A DNA stretch of 64,000 bases. Source: Streptomyces sp. PCS3-D2 (GTDB lineage Bacteria > Actinomycetota > Actinomycetes > Streptomycetales > Streptomycetaceae). A program made the translations under genes and the position numbers. The stretch spans positions 3,256,001 to 3,320,000 of the forward strand of contig NZ_CP097800.1 of assembly GCF_000612545.2 (NCBI RefSeq). The letters run 5' to 3'. The notes beneath the pieces were generated by a model that did no database searches, was not told the DNA's origin, and worked only from the letters and a program-made list of their open reading frames with translations. Below, piece after piece: positions 24,433 through 34,568 of the stretch. The stretch's first letter is position 1. Each line of letters opens with the position of its first letter.

Positions 24433-25194
24433 ATGCACCGATCAGCCTCGCGCCTCACCCGCGTTCTCGCCTGCGCAGCCGTCCCGGTGATCCTCACCGT
24501 GGCCGGGTGTTCGTCCGACTCGGGGAAGGATGCGGCCGACAAGGGCGACAAGAAGTCCGGTTCGTCCGCTTCCGCGAAGCCCGGCGAGAAGAAGCCCACG
24601 CCGGAGCTGGAGAAGGCCGCCTTCGCCACGCTCCCGGAGCCCTGCAAGGCGCTCCAGACGGGGACGATCGACACGCTCGTCCCGGAGGCGAAGGACAAGA
24701 ACGGCACGGCGACCACGTCGAACGACCTCGCCACCCGGGCCAGCTGCTCCTGGAACGGTCTGGACGAGGACGGTCTCAAGGGCTCCCAGTACCGCTGGCT
24801 GTCGCTCTCCTTCTTCCGCACCGACTCGCACGCCTCGCTCGGCAGCGCCAACAAGCGCGCCGAGGAGCAGTACGGCAAGCAGGTCGAGGCGGCGAAGGCC
24901 ACCGAGGGTGCGCAGGAAGTGAAGGCCGAGGCCGTGGAGGGCCTGGGCGACCAGGGCACGTCGGTCGTCTACTCGGTGAAGAAGGACGTCGACTTCTTCA
25001 ACACGACGATCGTGGCGCGCACCCAGAACGTCGTCGTCACCCTCGACTACAACGGCGCGGCCTACGAAGGTGCCGGCGCCCCGGACCGGGCGAAGCTCCT
25101 CCAGGACGCGATCACCGCGGCGAAGGAGGCAGTGGGCTCCGTCGCGGGCGCCAACAAGCCCGAGGAGCAGCCGCAGTCCCCTCAGCCCCAGTAG
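24433..25194 (+). CDS. DUF3558-type lipoprotein
   Basis: A 253-residue protein with a signal peptide and lipobox (VPVILTVAGCSSD), a Lys/Ser-rich linker, and a DUF3558-like domain. The domain shows LPEPCKALQTGTIDTLVPEAK, RASCSWNGLDEDG, YRWLSLSFFRTDSHASLG and, near the C-terminus, NTTIVARTQNVVVTLDYNGAAYEG. It is clearly related to the gene before it (LPxPCK, SCxW and the VxVxxxY strand are shared), so the pair is a tandem duplication. The function is unknown; it should be anchored to the outer face of the membrane. Confidence 0.8.
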   Translation: MHRSASRLTRVLACAAVPVILTVAGCSSDSGKDAADKGDKKSGSSASAKPGEKKPTPELEKAAFATLPEPCKALQTGTIDTLVPEAKDKNGTATTSNDLATRASCSWNGLDEDGLKGSQYRWLSLSFFRTDSHASLGSANKRAEEQYGKQVEAAKATEGAQEVKAEAVEGLGDQGTSVVYSVKKDVDFFNTTIVARTQNVVVTLDYNGAAYEGAGAPDRAKLLQDAITAAKEAVGSVAGANKPEEQPQSPQPQ

Positions 25195-25319
25195 GAGCGG
25201 TGGCTGGTCAGGGCCTCCTGGAGCGCTGACTTCCAGTCACCCGTACGCTGTGCCTGCCGCAGCTCTGTAAGGGCTCGGTAAGCGCCCGGTTTGTGCTCGA
25301 CAAGGGGAGGGGATCGCGG

Positions 25320-26747
25320 GTGGCCGCGATGCAGCTGACTCGTACGCACCGCATACTCATCGGTGTCGTCGTCGCCGGAGCCGTCGTCATCGCGGGCATA
25401 GGTTTCGCGGGCTCGTACGCCGCGGTCCGCGAGCTCGCGGAGAAGAAGGGCTTCGGCAGCTTCTCCCTGGTGTTCCCGATAGGGATCGACGCCGGTATCT
25501 GCGTCCTCCTGGCGCTGGACCTGCTGCTGACCTGGCTGCGGATCCCCTTCCCCCTGCTGCGCCAGACGGCGTGGCTGCTGACGGCGGCGACGATCGCGTT
25601 CAACGGCGCGGCCTCGTGGCCGGATCCGCTCGGTGTCGGCATGCACGCGGTGATCCCGATCCTGTTCGTGGTGACGGTGGAGGCCGCCCGGCACGCGGTG
25701 GGGCGGATCGCCGACATCACGGCGGACCGGCACATGGAGGGCGTGCGCATCACGCGGTGGCTGCTGTCGCCGGTGCCGACGTTCAAACTGTGGCGCCGGA
25801 TGAAGCTGTGGGAGCTGCGTTCCTACGAGCAGGCGATCGGCATGGAGCAGGACCGGCTGATCTACCAGGCCCGGATGCAGGCGCGGTACGGGCGCTTCTG
25901 GCGGCAGAAGGCACCGGTGGAGGCGCTGATGCCGCTGAAGCTGGCCCGGATCGGTGTACCGCTCTCGCAGACGGCGCCGGACGCCCTGGCGGCGACCGGG
26001 ATCGACCCGGCGGTACTGCCTCCGCCGGCGCAGCAGACCGCCGGGGCGGCTCCGGCCCTGGAGGCCCCGTTGACGGGCGCTCCGCAGCCGGACGGGGAGG
26101 TCGGCCCGGACCAGGAGGCGCACCGGACCGAGCACGCCCAACTCCAGCAGGCCCAACTCCATCAGGCCCAGATCCAGCACGCCCCGGCAGCGGCAGCGGT
26201 CCACGCCCAAGCCCAAGCCCAGGCCCAGGGTCCCCAGGTGGTGCCCGCGGCGGCCACCCAGATCCCGCCGGCGTTCGCGGTGGACCCGACGGCGATGCCC
26301 GCGGCCCACAACAGCGCCTGGTTCGCCGGGCCGAAGGCACCGCAGGCCGCGTACGAGGGCGGCTACAACCCGCAGTACGTCGAGGGCCTGGAGCCGACGC
26401 CGGTCCTGCCCCCGATGGGTCCCGACGAGCAGCAGGTGCAGGCGGCCGTGCCGGGTCCCCGCGCGGAGGCGGACCCGGCCGCCGAGGCCGGAGCCGAAGC
26501 GGGAGCCGAGCCCGGGGCCGAGGCCGAGGCCGACGGGGACGCGGAGAAGTTCGCGGAGGCGGCGTACGAGGTGTTCCGCACCCACCTGGTGGAGAGCGGC
26601 GAGGTGCTGACCGCCGAGCAGCTCGACATACTGCTGGCCGACCGCTACGGGGTGGTCCACCCGCGCAGCGGTTCGCTGATCCGCAAGATCTTCCCCCAGC
26701 TGAAGCTGCGCTACCAGCGGGAGCTGGAGAACGAGCACATCGCCTGA
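25320..26747 (+). CDS. DUF2637 four-helix membrane protein
   Basis: A 475-residue protein from GTG 25320, with AAGGGGAGGGG at ideal distance. The N-terminal domain has four helices: [56 protein letters not shown] and [18 protein letters not shown]. Then come a basic segment ([19 protein letters not shown]), a long Ala/Pro/Gln-rich cytoplasmic linker with HQAQLQ-type repeats, and a small C-terminal module ([31 protein letters not shown]). DUF2637 proteins are common in Streptomyces chromosomes and conjugative elements. No function is established. Confidence 0.85.
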   Translation: MAAMQLTRTHRILIGVVVAGAVVIAGIGFAGSYAAVRELAEKKGFGSFSLVFPIGIDAGICVLLALDLLLTWLRIPFPLLRQTAWLLTAATIAFNGAASWPDPLGVGMHAVIPILFVVTVEAARHAVGRIADITADRHMEGVRITRWLLSPVPTFKLWRRMKLWELRSYEQAIGMEQDRLIYQARMQARYGRFWRQKAPVEALMPLKLARIGVPLSQTAPDALAATGIDPAVLPPPAQQTAGAAPALEAPLTGAPQPDGEVGPDQEAHRTEHAQLQQAQLHQAQIQHAPAAAAVHAQAQAQAQGPQVVPAAATQIPPAFAVDPTAMPAAHNSAWFAGPKAPQAAYEGGYNPQYVEGLEPTPVLPPMGPDEQQVQAAVPGPRAEADPAAEAGAEAGAEPGAEAEADGDAEKFAEAAYEVFRTHLVESGEVLTAEQLDILLADRYGVVHPRSGSLIRKIFPQLKLRYQRELENEHIA

Positions 26748-26766
26748 GGCTGTCTCGCGGCGCGCA

Positions 26767-26811
26767 CAAGGGCCCGTACCCTCCTCCGACCGAGGAGGGT
26801 ACGGGCCCTTG
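26767..26811 (+). terminator. Strong terminator, usable from both sides
   Basis: The perfect 19-bp arms AAGGGCCCGTACCCTCCTC and its complement, with a 5-nt loop (extending to 20 bp with the C-G pair), lie 20 bp after the DUF2637 stop and 30 bp before the end of lysS. It separates convergent transcripts. Confidence 0.93.
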
Positions 26812-26841
26812 CGCGTATCCGGGCTCAGCCCGTGCGGGATC

Positions 26842-28581
26842 TCAGACGGCGAGCAGCTTGCGCACCCGGTCCGCGCCCACGGCCAGCAGCAGCGTGGGCA
26901 GACGCGGCCCGGTCTCCCGGGTCACCAGGAGCCGGTAGAGGAGGGCGAAGAAGGTGCGCTGCGCGACCTTGAGCTCGGGGGTCGGCTTGGCGTCGGGCTC
27001 CAGCCCGGCCATGACCTTCGGGACGCCGTAGACGAGCGTGGTGAGCCCGTCGAGCGACCAGTGCGCGTCGAGGCCTTCCAGGAGCAGGCGCAGGGACTCG
27101 CGGCCGTCGTCGTCCAGAGAGGACAGCAGCTCGGTGTCGGCGTCCTCGCGCACGAGGGTCCGCTGGTCGGCCGGGACCTGCGTGGTGATCCAGTTCTCGG
27201 CGCGGTCCAGGCGCGGCCGTACCTCGTCGAGCGAGGTGAGCGGCTTGTCCGGCTCCAGGTCGGAGAGGATGCGCAGGGTCTGCTCGTCGTGTCCGGCGGT
27301 GATGTCGACGACCGACGCGAGGGTGCGGTACGGCATCGGGCGCGGGGTGCGCGGCAGCTCGTGGGAGGCGACGCGGGCGGCGCGGGCGTGCGCGGCGGCG
27401 TCGGCCGGCAGGACGGTGCCGTCGGCGACCTTGGCCTCCAGCTTGTCCCACTCGTCGTAGAGGCGCTGGATCTCCTGGTCGAAGGCGATCTTGAAGGACT
27501 GGTTGGGCCGGCGGCGGGCGTAGAGCCAGCGGAGGAGCTGCGGCTCCATGATCTGCAGGGCGTCGCCGGGGGTGAAGACCCCGCCCTTGCTGGAGGACAT
27601 CTTGGCCATGCCGCTGATGCCGACGAAGGCGTACATCGGGCCGATCGGCTGCTCGCCGCCGAAGATGTGGACGATCTGGCCGCCGACCTGGAACGAGGAG
27701 CCGGGCGAGGAGTGGTCGACGCCGGAGGGCTCGAAGACCACGCCCTCGTAGGCCCAGCGCATCGGCCAGTCGACCTTCCAGACGAGCTTGCCGCGGTTGA
27801 ACTCACTGAGCTTGACCGTCTCGGTGAACTCGTCCTCGGTGCAGACGTAGGTCATCTCGGTCGTCTCGTCGTCGTACGAGGTGACCTTGGTGAAGTCCTT
27901 GCCGCACCGGCCGCAGTACGGCTTGTACGGGAAGTACCCGCCCTCGCCGGCGCTGCCGTCGTCCTCGGCGGCCGCGCCGGAGCCCTCGGCGGCCTCCAGC
28001 TCGGCCTCGTCGACCTGCTTCTGCTGGGGCTTCTTGCCGCCCGGCTTGGCCTTGGTGCGGTACTGGGCGAGGACGGCGTCGATGTCGCCGCGGTGCTTCA
28101 TCGCGTGCAGGATCTGCTCGCGGTAGGCGCCGGTGGTGTACTGCTCGGTCTGGCTGATCGGGTCGTACTCGACGCCGAGCTCGGCCAGCGACTCGGCCAT
28201 GGCGGCCTTGAAGTGCTCGGCCCAGTTCGGGTACGCGGAGCCCTCCGGGGCGGGGACGGCGGTCAGCGGGCGCCCGATGTGCTGGGCATGCGACTCCTCG
28301 GTGACGCCGGGGATGCCCTTGGGGACCTTGCGGAAGCGGTCGTAGTCGTCCCAGGAGATGAGGTGGCGGACTTCGCGGCCGCGGCGGCGGATCTCGTCGG
28401 CGACCAGGTGCGGGGTCATGACCTCGCGGAGGTTGCCCAGGTGGACCGGGCCGGACGGGGAGAGCCCGGACGCGACGACGACGGCTTTGCCGGGGGCTCG
28501 GCGCTCCGCCTCGGCGATGACATCGTCCGCGAAACGGGAGACCCAGTCGGTCTCGGTGCTGCTCTGCGCGCTCTGAGCCAC
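26842..28581 (-). CDS. lysS: Lysyl-tRNA synthetase, class I (archaeal type)
   Basis: A 579-residue enzyme that charges tRNA-Lys. It belongs to class I, not the usual bacterial class II form. The HIGH-like motif is [18 protein letters not shown] (about residues 43-60), the KMSKS motif is KMSSSKGG near residue 325, and a CGRCGK zinc-knuckle-like segment lies near 222. Residues 176-210 carry a Lys/Gln then Glu/Ala/Gly-rich insert. The start is a GTG. It is divergent from argS, with 189 bp between. Streptomyces commonly encode both LysRS classes; whether a class II copy exists here cannot be seen. Confidence 0.95.
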   Translation of the reverse strand: MAQSAQSSTETDWVSRFADDVIAEAERRAPGKAVVVASGLSPSGPVHLGNLREVMTPHLVADEIRRRGREVRHLISWDDYDRFRKVPKGIPGVTEESHAQHIGRPLTAVPAPEGSAYPNWAEHFKAAMAESLAELGVEYDPISQTEQYTTGAYREQILHAMKHRGDIDAVLAQYRTKAKPGGKKPQQKQVDEAELEAAEGSGAAAEDDGSAGEGGYFPYKPYCGRCGKDFTKVTSYDDETTEMTYVCTEDEFTETVKLSEFNRGKLVWKVDWPMRWAYEGVVFEPSGVDHSSPGSSFQVGGQIVHIFGGEQPIGPMYAFVGISGMAKMSSSKGGVFTPGDALQIMEPQLLRWLYARRRPNQSFKIAFDQEIQRLYDEWDKLEAKVADGTVLPADAAAHARAARVASHELPRTPRPMPYRTLASVVDITAGHDEQTLRILSDLEPDKPLTSLDEVRPRLDRAENWITTQVPADQRTLVREDADTELLSSLDDDGRESLRLLLEGLDAHWSLDGLTTLVYGVPKVMAGLEPDAKPTPELKVAQRTFFALLYRLLVTRETGPRLPTLLLAVGADRVRKLLAV

Positions 28582-28770
28582 GACACGTCCTTCTATCTCG
28601 AATGCTGGCTTCGGCCATTCTCCCAGACGGAAGGGGCCGCTCCGGGGTTGCTTCCGCCTGCTGATACGCGGCCCTTATACCGAGAAGGGGACGGGCTCCG
28701 CGTGGGATACTCGGCACTTGTCGGAACGCCCAAGACCCACTCGGGCACAACCTCACAGGAACGGCAGCTC

Positions 28771-30540
28771 ATGGCCTCGGTCCCTTCCCTCGCTTCCTCC
28801 GTCGAACAGCGCGTCTCGGACGCCCTCGCCTCCGCCCTGCCGGAGGCCGGTGCGGCCGACCCCATGCTGCGACGAAGCGACCGGGCCGACTTCCAGGCCA
28901 ACGGCATCCTGGCGCTCGCGAAGAAGGCCAAGGCCAACCCGCGCGAGCTGGCGACGACCGTGGTCGAGGCCATCCCCACGGGTGACCTGATCAACGAGAT
29001 CGAGGTCTCGGGCCCCGGCTTCCTCAACATCACCGTCTCGGACGAGGCGATCGTCAAGACCCTCGCCGCACGTGCCGCGGACGACCGGCTCGGCGTGCCG
29101 CTGAACGCCTCCGCCGGCACCACGGTGATCGACTACGCGCAGCCGAACGTCGCCAAGGAGATGCACGTCGGGCACCTGCGGTCCGCCGTGATCGGCGCGG
29201 CGATGGTGGAGATCCTGGAGTTCACGGGCGAGAAGGTGGTCCGCCGCCACCACATCGGCGACTGGGGCACCCAGTTCGGCATGCTGATCCAGTACCTGCT
29301 GGAGCACCCGCACGAGCTCGACCACAAGTCCGGCGACGGCGACGAGCAGGCCTCCGGCGAGGAGGCCATGTCGAACCTCAACCGCCTGTACAAGGCCTCG
29401 CGCGCGCTCTTCGACTCCGACGAGGAGTTCAAGACGCGGGCCCGGGCACGGGTGGTCGACCTCCAGGCCGGCGAGCCGGAGACCCTCGCCCTGTGGCAGC
29501 GGTTCGTGGACGAGTCGAAAATCTACTTCTACTCGGTCTTCAACAAGCTGGACATGGACATCCAGGACCCGGACGTGGTCGGCGAGTCCGGCTACAACGA
29601 CATGCTGACGGAGACCTGCAAGCTGCTGGAGGAGTCGGGCGTCGCGGTCCGCTCCAACGGTGCGCTGTGCGTGTTCTTCGACGACGTCAAGGGCCCGGAC
29701 GGCAACCCGACGCCGCTGATCGTGCAGAAGTCGGACGGCGGCTTCGGCTACGCGGCCACCGACCTGTCGGCGATCCGCGACCGCGTGGCCAACCTCGGCG
29801 CGACCGAGTTGATCTACGTGGTCGACGCGCGGCAGTCGCTGCACTTCAAGATGGTCTTCGAGACGGCGCGCCGGGCGGGCTGGCTGAACGACGACGTCAA
29901 GGCCGTGCAGCTGGCCTTCGGCACCGTCCTCGGCAAGGACGGCAAGCCGTTCAAGACCCGTGAGGGCGAGACGGTCCGGCTGGTGGACCTGCTGGACGAG
30001 GCGATCGACCGCGCCTCCGCCGTGGTCCGCGAGAAGGCCCAGGACCTCACCGAGGCCGAGATCGCCGAGCGCGGCGCCCAGGTGGGCATCGGGGCGGTGA
30101 AGTACGCCGACCTGTCGACGTCCGCCTCCCGGGACTACAAGTTCGACCTGGACCAGATGGTCTCGCTGAACGGCGACACGTCCGTGTACCTGCAGTACGC
30201 GTACGCCCGTATCCGGTCGATCCTGCGCAAGGCGGGCGACACCCGGCCGGTCGCCCACCCCGAGGTGGCGCTGGCCCCGACCGAGCGCGCGCTGGGCCTG
30301 CACCTGGACGGCTTCGGCGAGCTGATCGCGGAGGCTGCGGCGGAGCACGCCCCGCACAAGCTGGCGGCGTACCTGTACCAGCTGGCGTCGCTGTTCACGT
30401 CGTTCTACTCGGAGTGCCCGGTCCTCAAGGCGGACACGGCGCAGCAGGTCGAGAACCGTCTGTTCCTGTGCGAGCTGACGGCCCGCACCCTGAACAAGGG
30501 CATGTCCCTGCTGGGCATCCGCACCCCCGAGAAGCTCTGA
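28771..30540 (+). CDS. argS: Arginyl-tRNA synthetase
   Basis: A 589-residue class I synthetase from ATG 28771; the open frame upstream is antisense to lysS and was rejected. The N-terminal Add-1 domain has [12 protein letters not shown] and [19 protein letters not shown]. The HIGH motif is [19 protein letters not shown] near residue 131, followed by [17 protein letters not shown] degenerate KMSK region, [14 protein letters not shown], lies near 388. The C-terminal helical anticodon domain ends [16 protein letters not shown]. The length is normal. A 14-bp terminator hairpin follows. Confidence 0.97.
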   Translation: MASVPSLASSVEQRVSDALASALPEAGAADPMLRRSDRADFQANGILALAKKAKANPRELATTVVEAIPTGDLINEIEVSGPGFLNITVSDEAIVKTLAARAADDRLGVPLNASAGTTVIDYAQPNVAKEMHVGHLRSAVIGAAMVEILEFTGEKVVRRHHIGDWGTQFGMLIQYLLEHPHELDHKSGDGDEQASGEEAMSNLNRLYKASRALFDSDEEFKTRARARVVDLQAGEPETLALWQRFVDESKIYFYSVFNKLDMDIQDPDVVGESGYNDMLTETCKLLEESGVAVRSNGALCVFFDDVKGPDGNPTPLIVQKSDGGFGYAATDLSAIRDRVANLGATELIYVVDARQSLHFKMVFETARRAGWLNDDVKAVQLAFGTVLGKDGKPFKTREGETVRLVDLLDEAIDRASAVVREKAQDLTEAEIAERGAQVGIGAVKYADLSTSASRDYKFDLDQMVSLNGDTSVYLQYAYARIRSILRKAGDTRPVAHPEVALAPTERALGLHLDGFGELIAEAAAEHAPHKLAAYLYQLASLFTSFYSECPVLKADTAQQVENRLFLCELTARTLNKGMSLLGIRTPEKL

Positions 30541-30560
30541 CACGGCTCCCGGTCCCCACG

Positions 30561-30594
30561 ACGGCCCCCGGCGCATCCCCGCGCCGGGGGCCGT
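30561..30594 (+). terminator. argS terminator
   Basis: The perfect 14-bp arms ACGGCCCCCGGCGC and GCGCCGGGGGCCGT, with a 6-nt loop, begin 20 bp after the argS stop. Confidence 0.92.
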
Positions 30595-30712
30595 CGCGTT
30601 GCCGCCGGCCGAGCCGTCCCGGGGCTCGGCCGTCACCCGAACGGGCCGATTCGGGCGGCAGGGGCCGGGTAGGGGACGGCGCGTCCTGCCCCAACCACCA
30701 GCGGAGGCATCC

Positions 30713-31519
30713 GTGCCCGATGTGAACGGCCCCTACAAACCCGGCACCCCGTGCTGGATCGACCTGATGGTCCCCGACCAGCAGGCGGCCCTCGACTTCT
30801 ACTGCGACCTCTTCGGCTGGCAGGGCGAGATCGGACCGGCCGAGCAGGGCGGCTACTCCGTCTGCCTCCTCAAAGGCAGGCCGGTCGCCGGCATCATGAA
30901 GGCGTCCAACCCGGACGGGACCGTGCCCGACCCGATGCCGCCGACCGCGTGGACCACGTACCTGGCCACCGACTCCCTCGACTCCACCCTCACGTCGGTC
31001 ACCGACGCGGGCGGCTCGGTCATGATGGGCGCGACGGACGTCATGGACCTCGGGCGGATGGCCGTGATCACCGACCCGACGGGCGCCGCCGTCGGCCTGT
31101 GGCAGGCCGGCACCTTCGACGGCGCGGGCATCGTCAACGAGCACGGCGCCCTGATCTGGAGCGAGCTGAGCACCGGCGACATCCCCGCCGCGGCGGCCTT
31201 CTACACCGCGGTCCTCCCCGTCACCACGGCCAGGTCCCAGATGCCCGGCGCCGAGGAGTACACCGAGTTCAAGGTCGCCGACCGCGCGGTCGGCGGGATG
31301 ATGGACCTCACCAAGCTGCCGCCCGGCGTGCCGCCGCACTGGCAGCCGTACTTCCACGTCGACGACGTCGACGAGATCCAGGCCGCGGTGGTGCGCGCCG
31401 GAGGGAGCGTCATGGCCCCGGCCTTCGACATGGCGGCGGGCCGCATGGCCGTCCTCGCCGACCCCCAGGGCGGCACCTTCTCGGTGATCAGGGCGACGGC
31501 CCCGGAGCAGCCCTCCTGA
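30713..31519 (+). CDS. Two-domain VOC (glyoxalase/bleomycin-resistance-like) protein
   Basis: A 268-residue protein from GTG 30713, preceded by GCGGAGG. Two VOC modules lie in tandem. The first begins GTPCWIDLMVPDQQAALDFYCDLFGW and ends MAVITDPTGAAVGLWQ. The second begins NEHGALIWSELSTGDIPAAAAFYTAVL and ends MAVLADPQGGTFSVI. The layout is that of the CFP32/hydroxylase-type VOC proteins of actinobacteria. Metal ligands are only partly recognisable, so the catalytic role is uncertain. Confidence 0.87.
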   Translation: MPDVNGPYKPGTPCWIDLMVPDQQAALDFYCDLFGWQGEIGPAEQGGYSVCLLKGRPVAGIMKASNPDGTVPDPMPPTAWTTYLATDSLDSTLTSVTDAGGSVMMGATDVMDLGRMAVITDPTGAAVGLWQAGTFDGAGIVNEHGALIWSELSTGDIPAAAAFYTAVLPVTTARSQMPGAEEYTEFKVADRAVGGMMDLTKLPPGVPPHWQPYFHVDDVDEIQAAVVRAGGSVMAPAFDMAAGRMAVLADPQGGTFSVIRATAPEQPS

Positions 31520-31773
31520 CCCGGTCGGCCTGACCGGTTCCCGGTCACCCCGAGCGCGAGCCCCCCGGCTGATCACGAGGGTCGGGGGGGCGATCCGGCA
31601 CCCGCCCTCGGAGGACTTTCGCGGCCGTCCGGCCGCGGGGCGGGGGCACGAGATCTCCGTCGGGGTGTGTGACCAACACCATCGGGGCTTGCGCGGAGGG
31701 CAAACGGCAGGGAAAGTTCGAGTGAATCCGGCAGTGGGCCGGAACGACGCGGTCTTCGAGAGGTGACGACAGG

Positions 31774-33501
31774 ATGGGCGGCCTTTCCCGCATCCCGCTT
31801 CCGGCCGGTGTTCGCCGCGTCGCCCGCGCCGCCCTGCGCCGCCCTGCGCTGGTGGGCCGGCAGCCCGCCGCGTCGCAACGGGAACGCATCGCCGCGGCAG
31901 GTCCCCGGGAGCCGTCCAGGTCCCGCGAGGACGAACTGCTGGAGGCCCTGCCCGGAGTGATCCGGTATCGCGGGCGACTGGCCCACGTCCGTGACGACCT
32001 GCTGCCGCCCGACGTACGGGAGGCCAATCTGCGCATCGCCGCGGAGGCGCTGGAGGCGGGCGGCGTCGCGTACGGGCTCGTTCCCGACGGCGGCCCGGCC
32101 CACCGGGTCGCGATCGCCCCGGGTGACCGCGATGCCGCGCTCAAGGCCTGGGCCCACGCGTGCGCGGGCCTGCCGGTGTACGCGCAGTTGCTGGGCGACG
32201 GCGGGGAACTCGGCGAGGTCCTGGCCGAGTCGCTGCCGGACGCGGTCGCGGCCAAGGAGGCCGCACACCCGCAGACCGGCGGTCCGGCCGACGGGAACCA
32301 GCACCCGCCGGTCAGGGGAGTCCGGCTGTTCATGCCTGCCGTGACCTCCGGTCGCACCCTCTACTACGGCCCCGACCACGGCTGCGACCTGGAGTTCTGG
32401 GATCCCTCCGATTCCGGTTCCGGGGGTGTCGCGGCCCTGCGCGAATGCCCCTACGGGTGGTGGCTCCCGTCTCTGACGGCGACCGCCACACGCAAGGTGG
32501 GCAGCCGCGACTATCCGGTGATCGACGATCTGGACCGCCGGTTCCCGCACGACATCGACTTCCCCGTCGACGCGGTGATCACCTGGGTGGACGCCTCGGA
32601 CCCCGCCTGGAGAAGCCGCCGGGACGCGGCGGCGGCCGGCACGGACGACGGCGCACGATCCGGTGTCGACCACGCCGAGCACCGCTACCGCGACCGCGGC
32701 GAACTCCGCTACTGCCTGCGCTCCATCGCCGCCTACGCACCCTGGATCCGCCGCGTCTTCCTGATCACCGACCACCAGGTCCCGTCGTGGCTGGCCGTCG
32801 ACCACCCCGGGATCACCGTCGTCGACCATGCTGCCCTCTTCGCCGAGGGCGACCACCGGTCGGTGTTCAATTCGCATGCCATCGAGAGCCGGTTGCACCG
32901 CGTACCCGGCCTCTCCGAGCATTTCCTCTACTTCAACGACGACATCTTCCTGGGCCGCCCGCAGCAGCCCCAGAACTACTTCCTGCCTTCCGGGCTGCCC
33001 AAGGTGTTCCACGACTCGCGGGCCGTGCCGCCGGGTCCGCCGGACGGCACGGACGACGTGTTCACCGCCTCGCAGAAGACCACCCGGCAGGCGGTCGAGG
33101 AGGCCGTCGGCCGCACGTACCCGCACATCCTGGCCCACACGCCCTACCCGCTCAGCCGGTCCCTCTTCGGCCACGTCGAGGACACGCTGCCCGGTCTGCT
33201 CTCGGCCACCAGCCGCTCGGTCTTCCGCAGCGCCACCGACGTCGCCCCGGTCACCCTCGCGTCCCACCTGGGTCTGGCGGCCGGCCGGGCCGTCACGGGC
33301 GAACTCTCCCACGCGTACGTCTCCACCGGCCGCGCCGACGAGATCGAGCGACTGCCCGATCTGGTGCGGGACCGATGGCCGGACGCGTTCTGCCTGGCCG
33401 ACGACGAGAGCACCACCGTCACGGCTCTCGAACAGCAGCGGGTCGTCACGGCCTTCCTGGAGGCGTACTTCCCGGTTCCCTCGCCGTACGAGAGGGCCTG
33501 A
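31774..33501 (+). CDS. Stealth-family sugar-phosphate transferase
   Basis: A 575-residue protein. Stealth conserved regions are visible in order: CR1 FPVDAVITWVDASDPAW, CR2 ELRYCLRSIAAYAPWIRRVF then LITDHQVPSWL, and LHRVPGLSEHFLYFNDDIFLG, followed by the CR3-like FGHVEDTLP and the CR4-like region to the C-terminus. These enzymes transfer hexose-1-phosphate units and build wall or capsular phosphoglycans. The N-terminal 200 residues are less conserved. The ATG at 31774 lacks a strong ribosome site, so the start is less certain. No other glycan gene is nearby. Confidence 0.85.
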   Translation: MGGLSRIPLPAGVRRVARAALRRPALVGRQPAASQRERIAAAGPREPSRSREDELLEALPGVIRYRGRLAHVRDDLLPPDVREANLRIAAEALEAGGVAYGLVPDGGPAHRVAIAPGDRDAALKAWAHACAGLPVYAQLLGDGGELGEVLAESLPDAVAAKEAAHPQTGGPADGNQHPPVRGVRLFMPAVTSGRTLYYGPDHGCDLEFWDPSDSGSGGVAALRECPYGWWLPSLTATATRKVGSRDYPVIDDLDRRFPHDIDFPVDAVITWVDASDPAWRSRRDAAAAGTDDGARSGVDHAEHRYRDRGELRYCLRSIAAYAPWIRRVFLITDHQVPSWLAVDHPGITVVDHAALFAEGDHRSVFNSHAIESRLHRVPGLSEHFLYFNDDIFLGRPQQPQNYFLPSGLPKVFHDSRAVPPGPPDGTDDVFTASQKTTRQAVEEAVGRTYPHILAHTPYPLSRSLFGHVEDTLPGLLSATSRSVFRSATDVAPVTLASHLGLAAGRAVTGELSHAYVSTGRADEIERLPDLVRDRWPDAFCLADDESTTVTALEQQRVVTAFLEAYFPVPSPYERA

Positions 33502-33687
33502 CCCGGTCGGCGCAGGCTTGTCCGATGCGGACCGGGTCGGCGCGGACCTTGCCGACGCGGGCCCAGCCGTCCGAGCCCGGCCGATGCGGGCCCCGTACGG
33601 CCGCTGCCGTACACCCCGTTGACCGGAGCGACCCGCCGGCCGCCCCGCTGACCCGCCGCGCGGCGATCCGGGACGCCGCCCCGCCTC

Positions 33688-34464
33688 TCAGGCCCCGCTC
33701 GCCCGCTCCGCCACCAGCGCCGCCAGTCCGTCCAGGATCCGGTCCAGGCCGAAGCGGAACTGGAAGTCCGGCTCGTCCGAGCCCGTGAATGCGTCCGATT
33801 CCAGCAGGCGCGTCACGGCCGGGTGGCTGTCCGGGCCCGTCATCAGCCGCAGCGTGCGCAGGTATTGGCCCATGACCTGGTCCGGCGCGACGCCGGACTT
33901 CACGATGGCGTCCCTCATGTCCGCGGCCATCGTCGCCTCGTTGCGGACCAGACCGCCGATCAGGATGATCGTCGAGATCTTCTCGCTCTCGGTCAGGTCC
34001 GCGTCGGCCATCGCCGCCAGTCCGCGCTCCATCCAGGCCAGTTGGTTCGGGCTGACCGGCGCCCCGGTGATCGGGATGCGCAGGATCCAGGAGTTGGCCA
34101 TCAGGACGGCCCGCTGCGCGTACGCCCACTCGGTCAGCAGTCGGCGCCACCCCCACCCCTCCGCCTCCGGCGGCAGTGCCGGCGGGGTGCCGACGCCCGC
34201 GTCCGACATCAGGATGTGCAGCTCCTCCTTCGCCGTGACGTACCGGTAGAGGGACATCGTCGAGACGCCCAACTCCTTGGCCACCCGGCCCATGGAGACG
34301 GCGTCCATCCCCTCACCCGCGGCCAGCGCCACGGCCTTCTCCACGATGCGCGGCAGCGTGAGCGTGGGGCGCGGGCCCTTCCCGGGCCGTTCGCGCAGGC
34401 CCCAGGCCATTTCCAGACTCGCCGGAAGCCCGGTACCGGTGCCTTCGTCGTCCTCGTCCGCCAT
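33688..34464 (-). CDS. TetR family repressor of the adjacent ABC exporter
   Basis: A 258-residue protein. The HTH is LPRIVEKAVALAAGEGMDAV followed by SMGRVAKELGVSTMSLYRYV. The C-terminal ligand domain is of the TetR_C (tetracycline-repressor-like) type, including WAYAQRAVLMANSWILRIPI and GLAAMADADLTESEKI. It is divergent from the ABC exporter pair, with a perfect inverted repeat in the 104-bp gap, so local repression with release by an exported compound is the natural model. Confidence 0.9.
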   Translation of the reverse strand: MADEDDEGTGTGLPASLEMAWGLRERPGKGPRPTLTLPRIVEKAVALAAGEGMDAVSMGRVAKELGVSTMSLYRYVTAKEELHILMSDAGVGTPPALPPEAEGWGWRRLLTEWAYAQRAVLMANSWILRIPITGAPVSPNQLAWMERGLAAMADADLTESEKISTIILIGGLVRNEATMAADMRDAIVKSGVAPDQVMGQYLRTLRLMTGPDSHPAVTRLLESDAFTGSDEPDFQFRFGLDRILDGLAALVAERASGA

Positions 34465-34509
34465 GACCGCCCACTCCTCGATTGACCCCCATCCTAGTTC
34501 TGTGTATTA

Positions 34510-34529
34510 CTTACGCAGAAAAGCGTAAG
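34510..34529. promoter_or_regulatory. Probable TetR operator
   Basis: CTTACGC-N6-GCGTAAG is a perfect 7-bp inverted repeat, followed by a further half-site ATACGC (34532-34537). It lies 40 bp upstream of the exporter ATG and 46 bp from the repressor start, in an A/T-rich stretch (TGTGTATTAC) that probably contains promoter elements. Confidence 0.7.
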
Positions 34530-34568
34530 GCATACGCAGAAGCGTTCGCGAAGGGAGCAGCATCCCGC

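Noticed and set aside
26140-26240. Gln/Ala repeats ([15 protein letters not shown]) as a repeat element or CRISPR-like array
   Set aside because: Codon-level repeats inside one open frame, with no spacers and no palindromic units; a disordered linker of the DUF2637 protein.
26809-28770. Long open frame in front of argS that would extend it by more than 650 residues
   Set aside because: It is exactly antisense to lysS, has the unnatural composition of a shadow frame, and the argS ATG at 28771 gives the normal family length.
33502-33687. Imperfect repeats around GACCGGGTCGGCGCGG as a regulatory array
   Set aside because: They lie between two convergent 3' ends, are irregular, and no common arm or spacing is kept.
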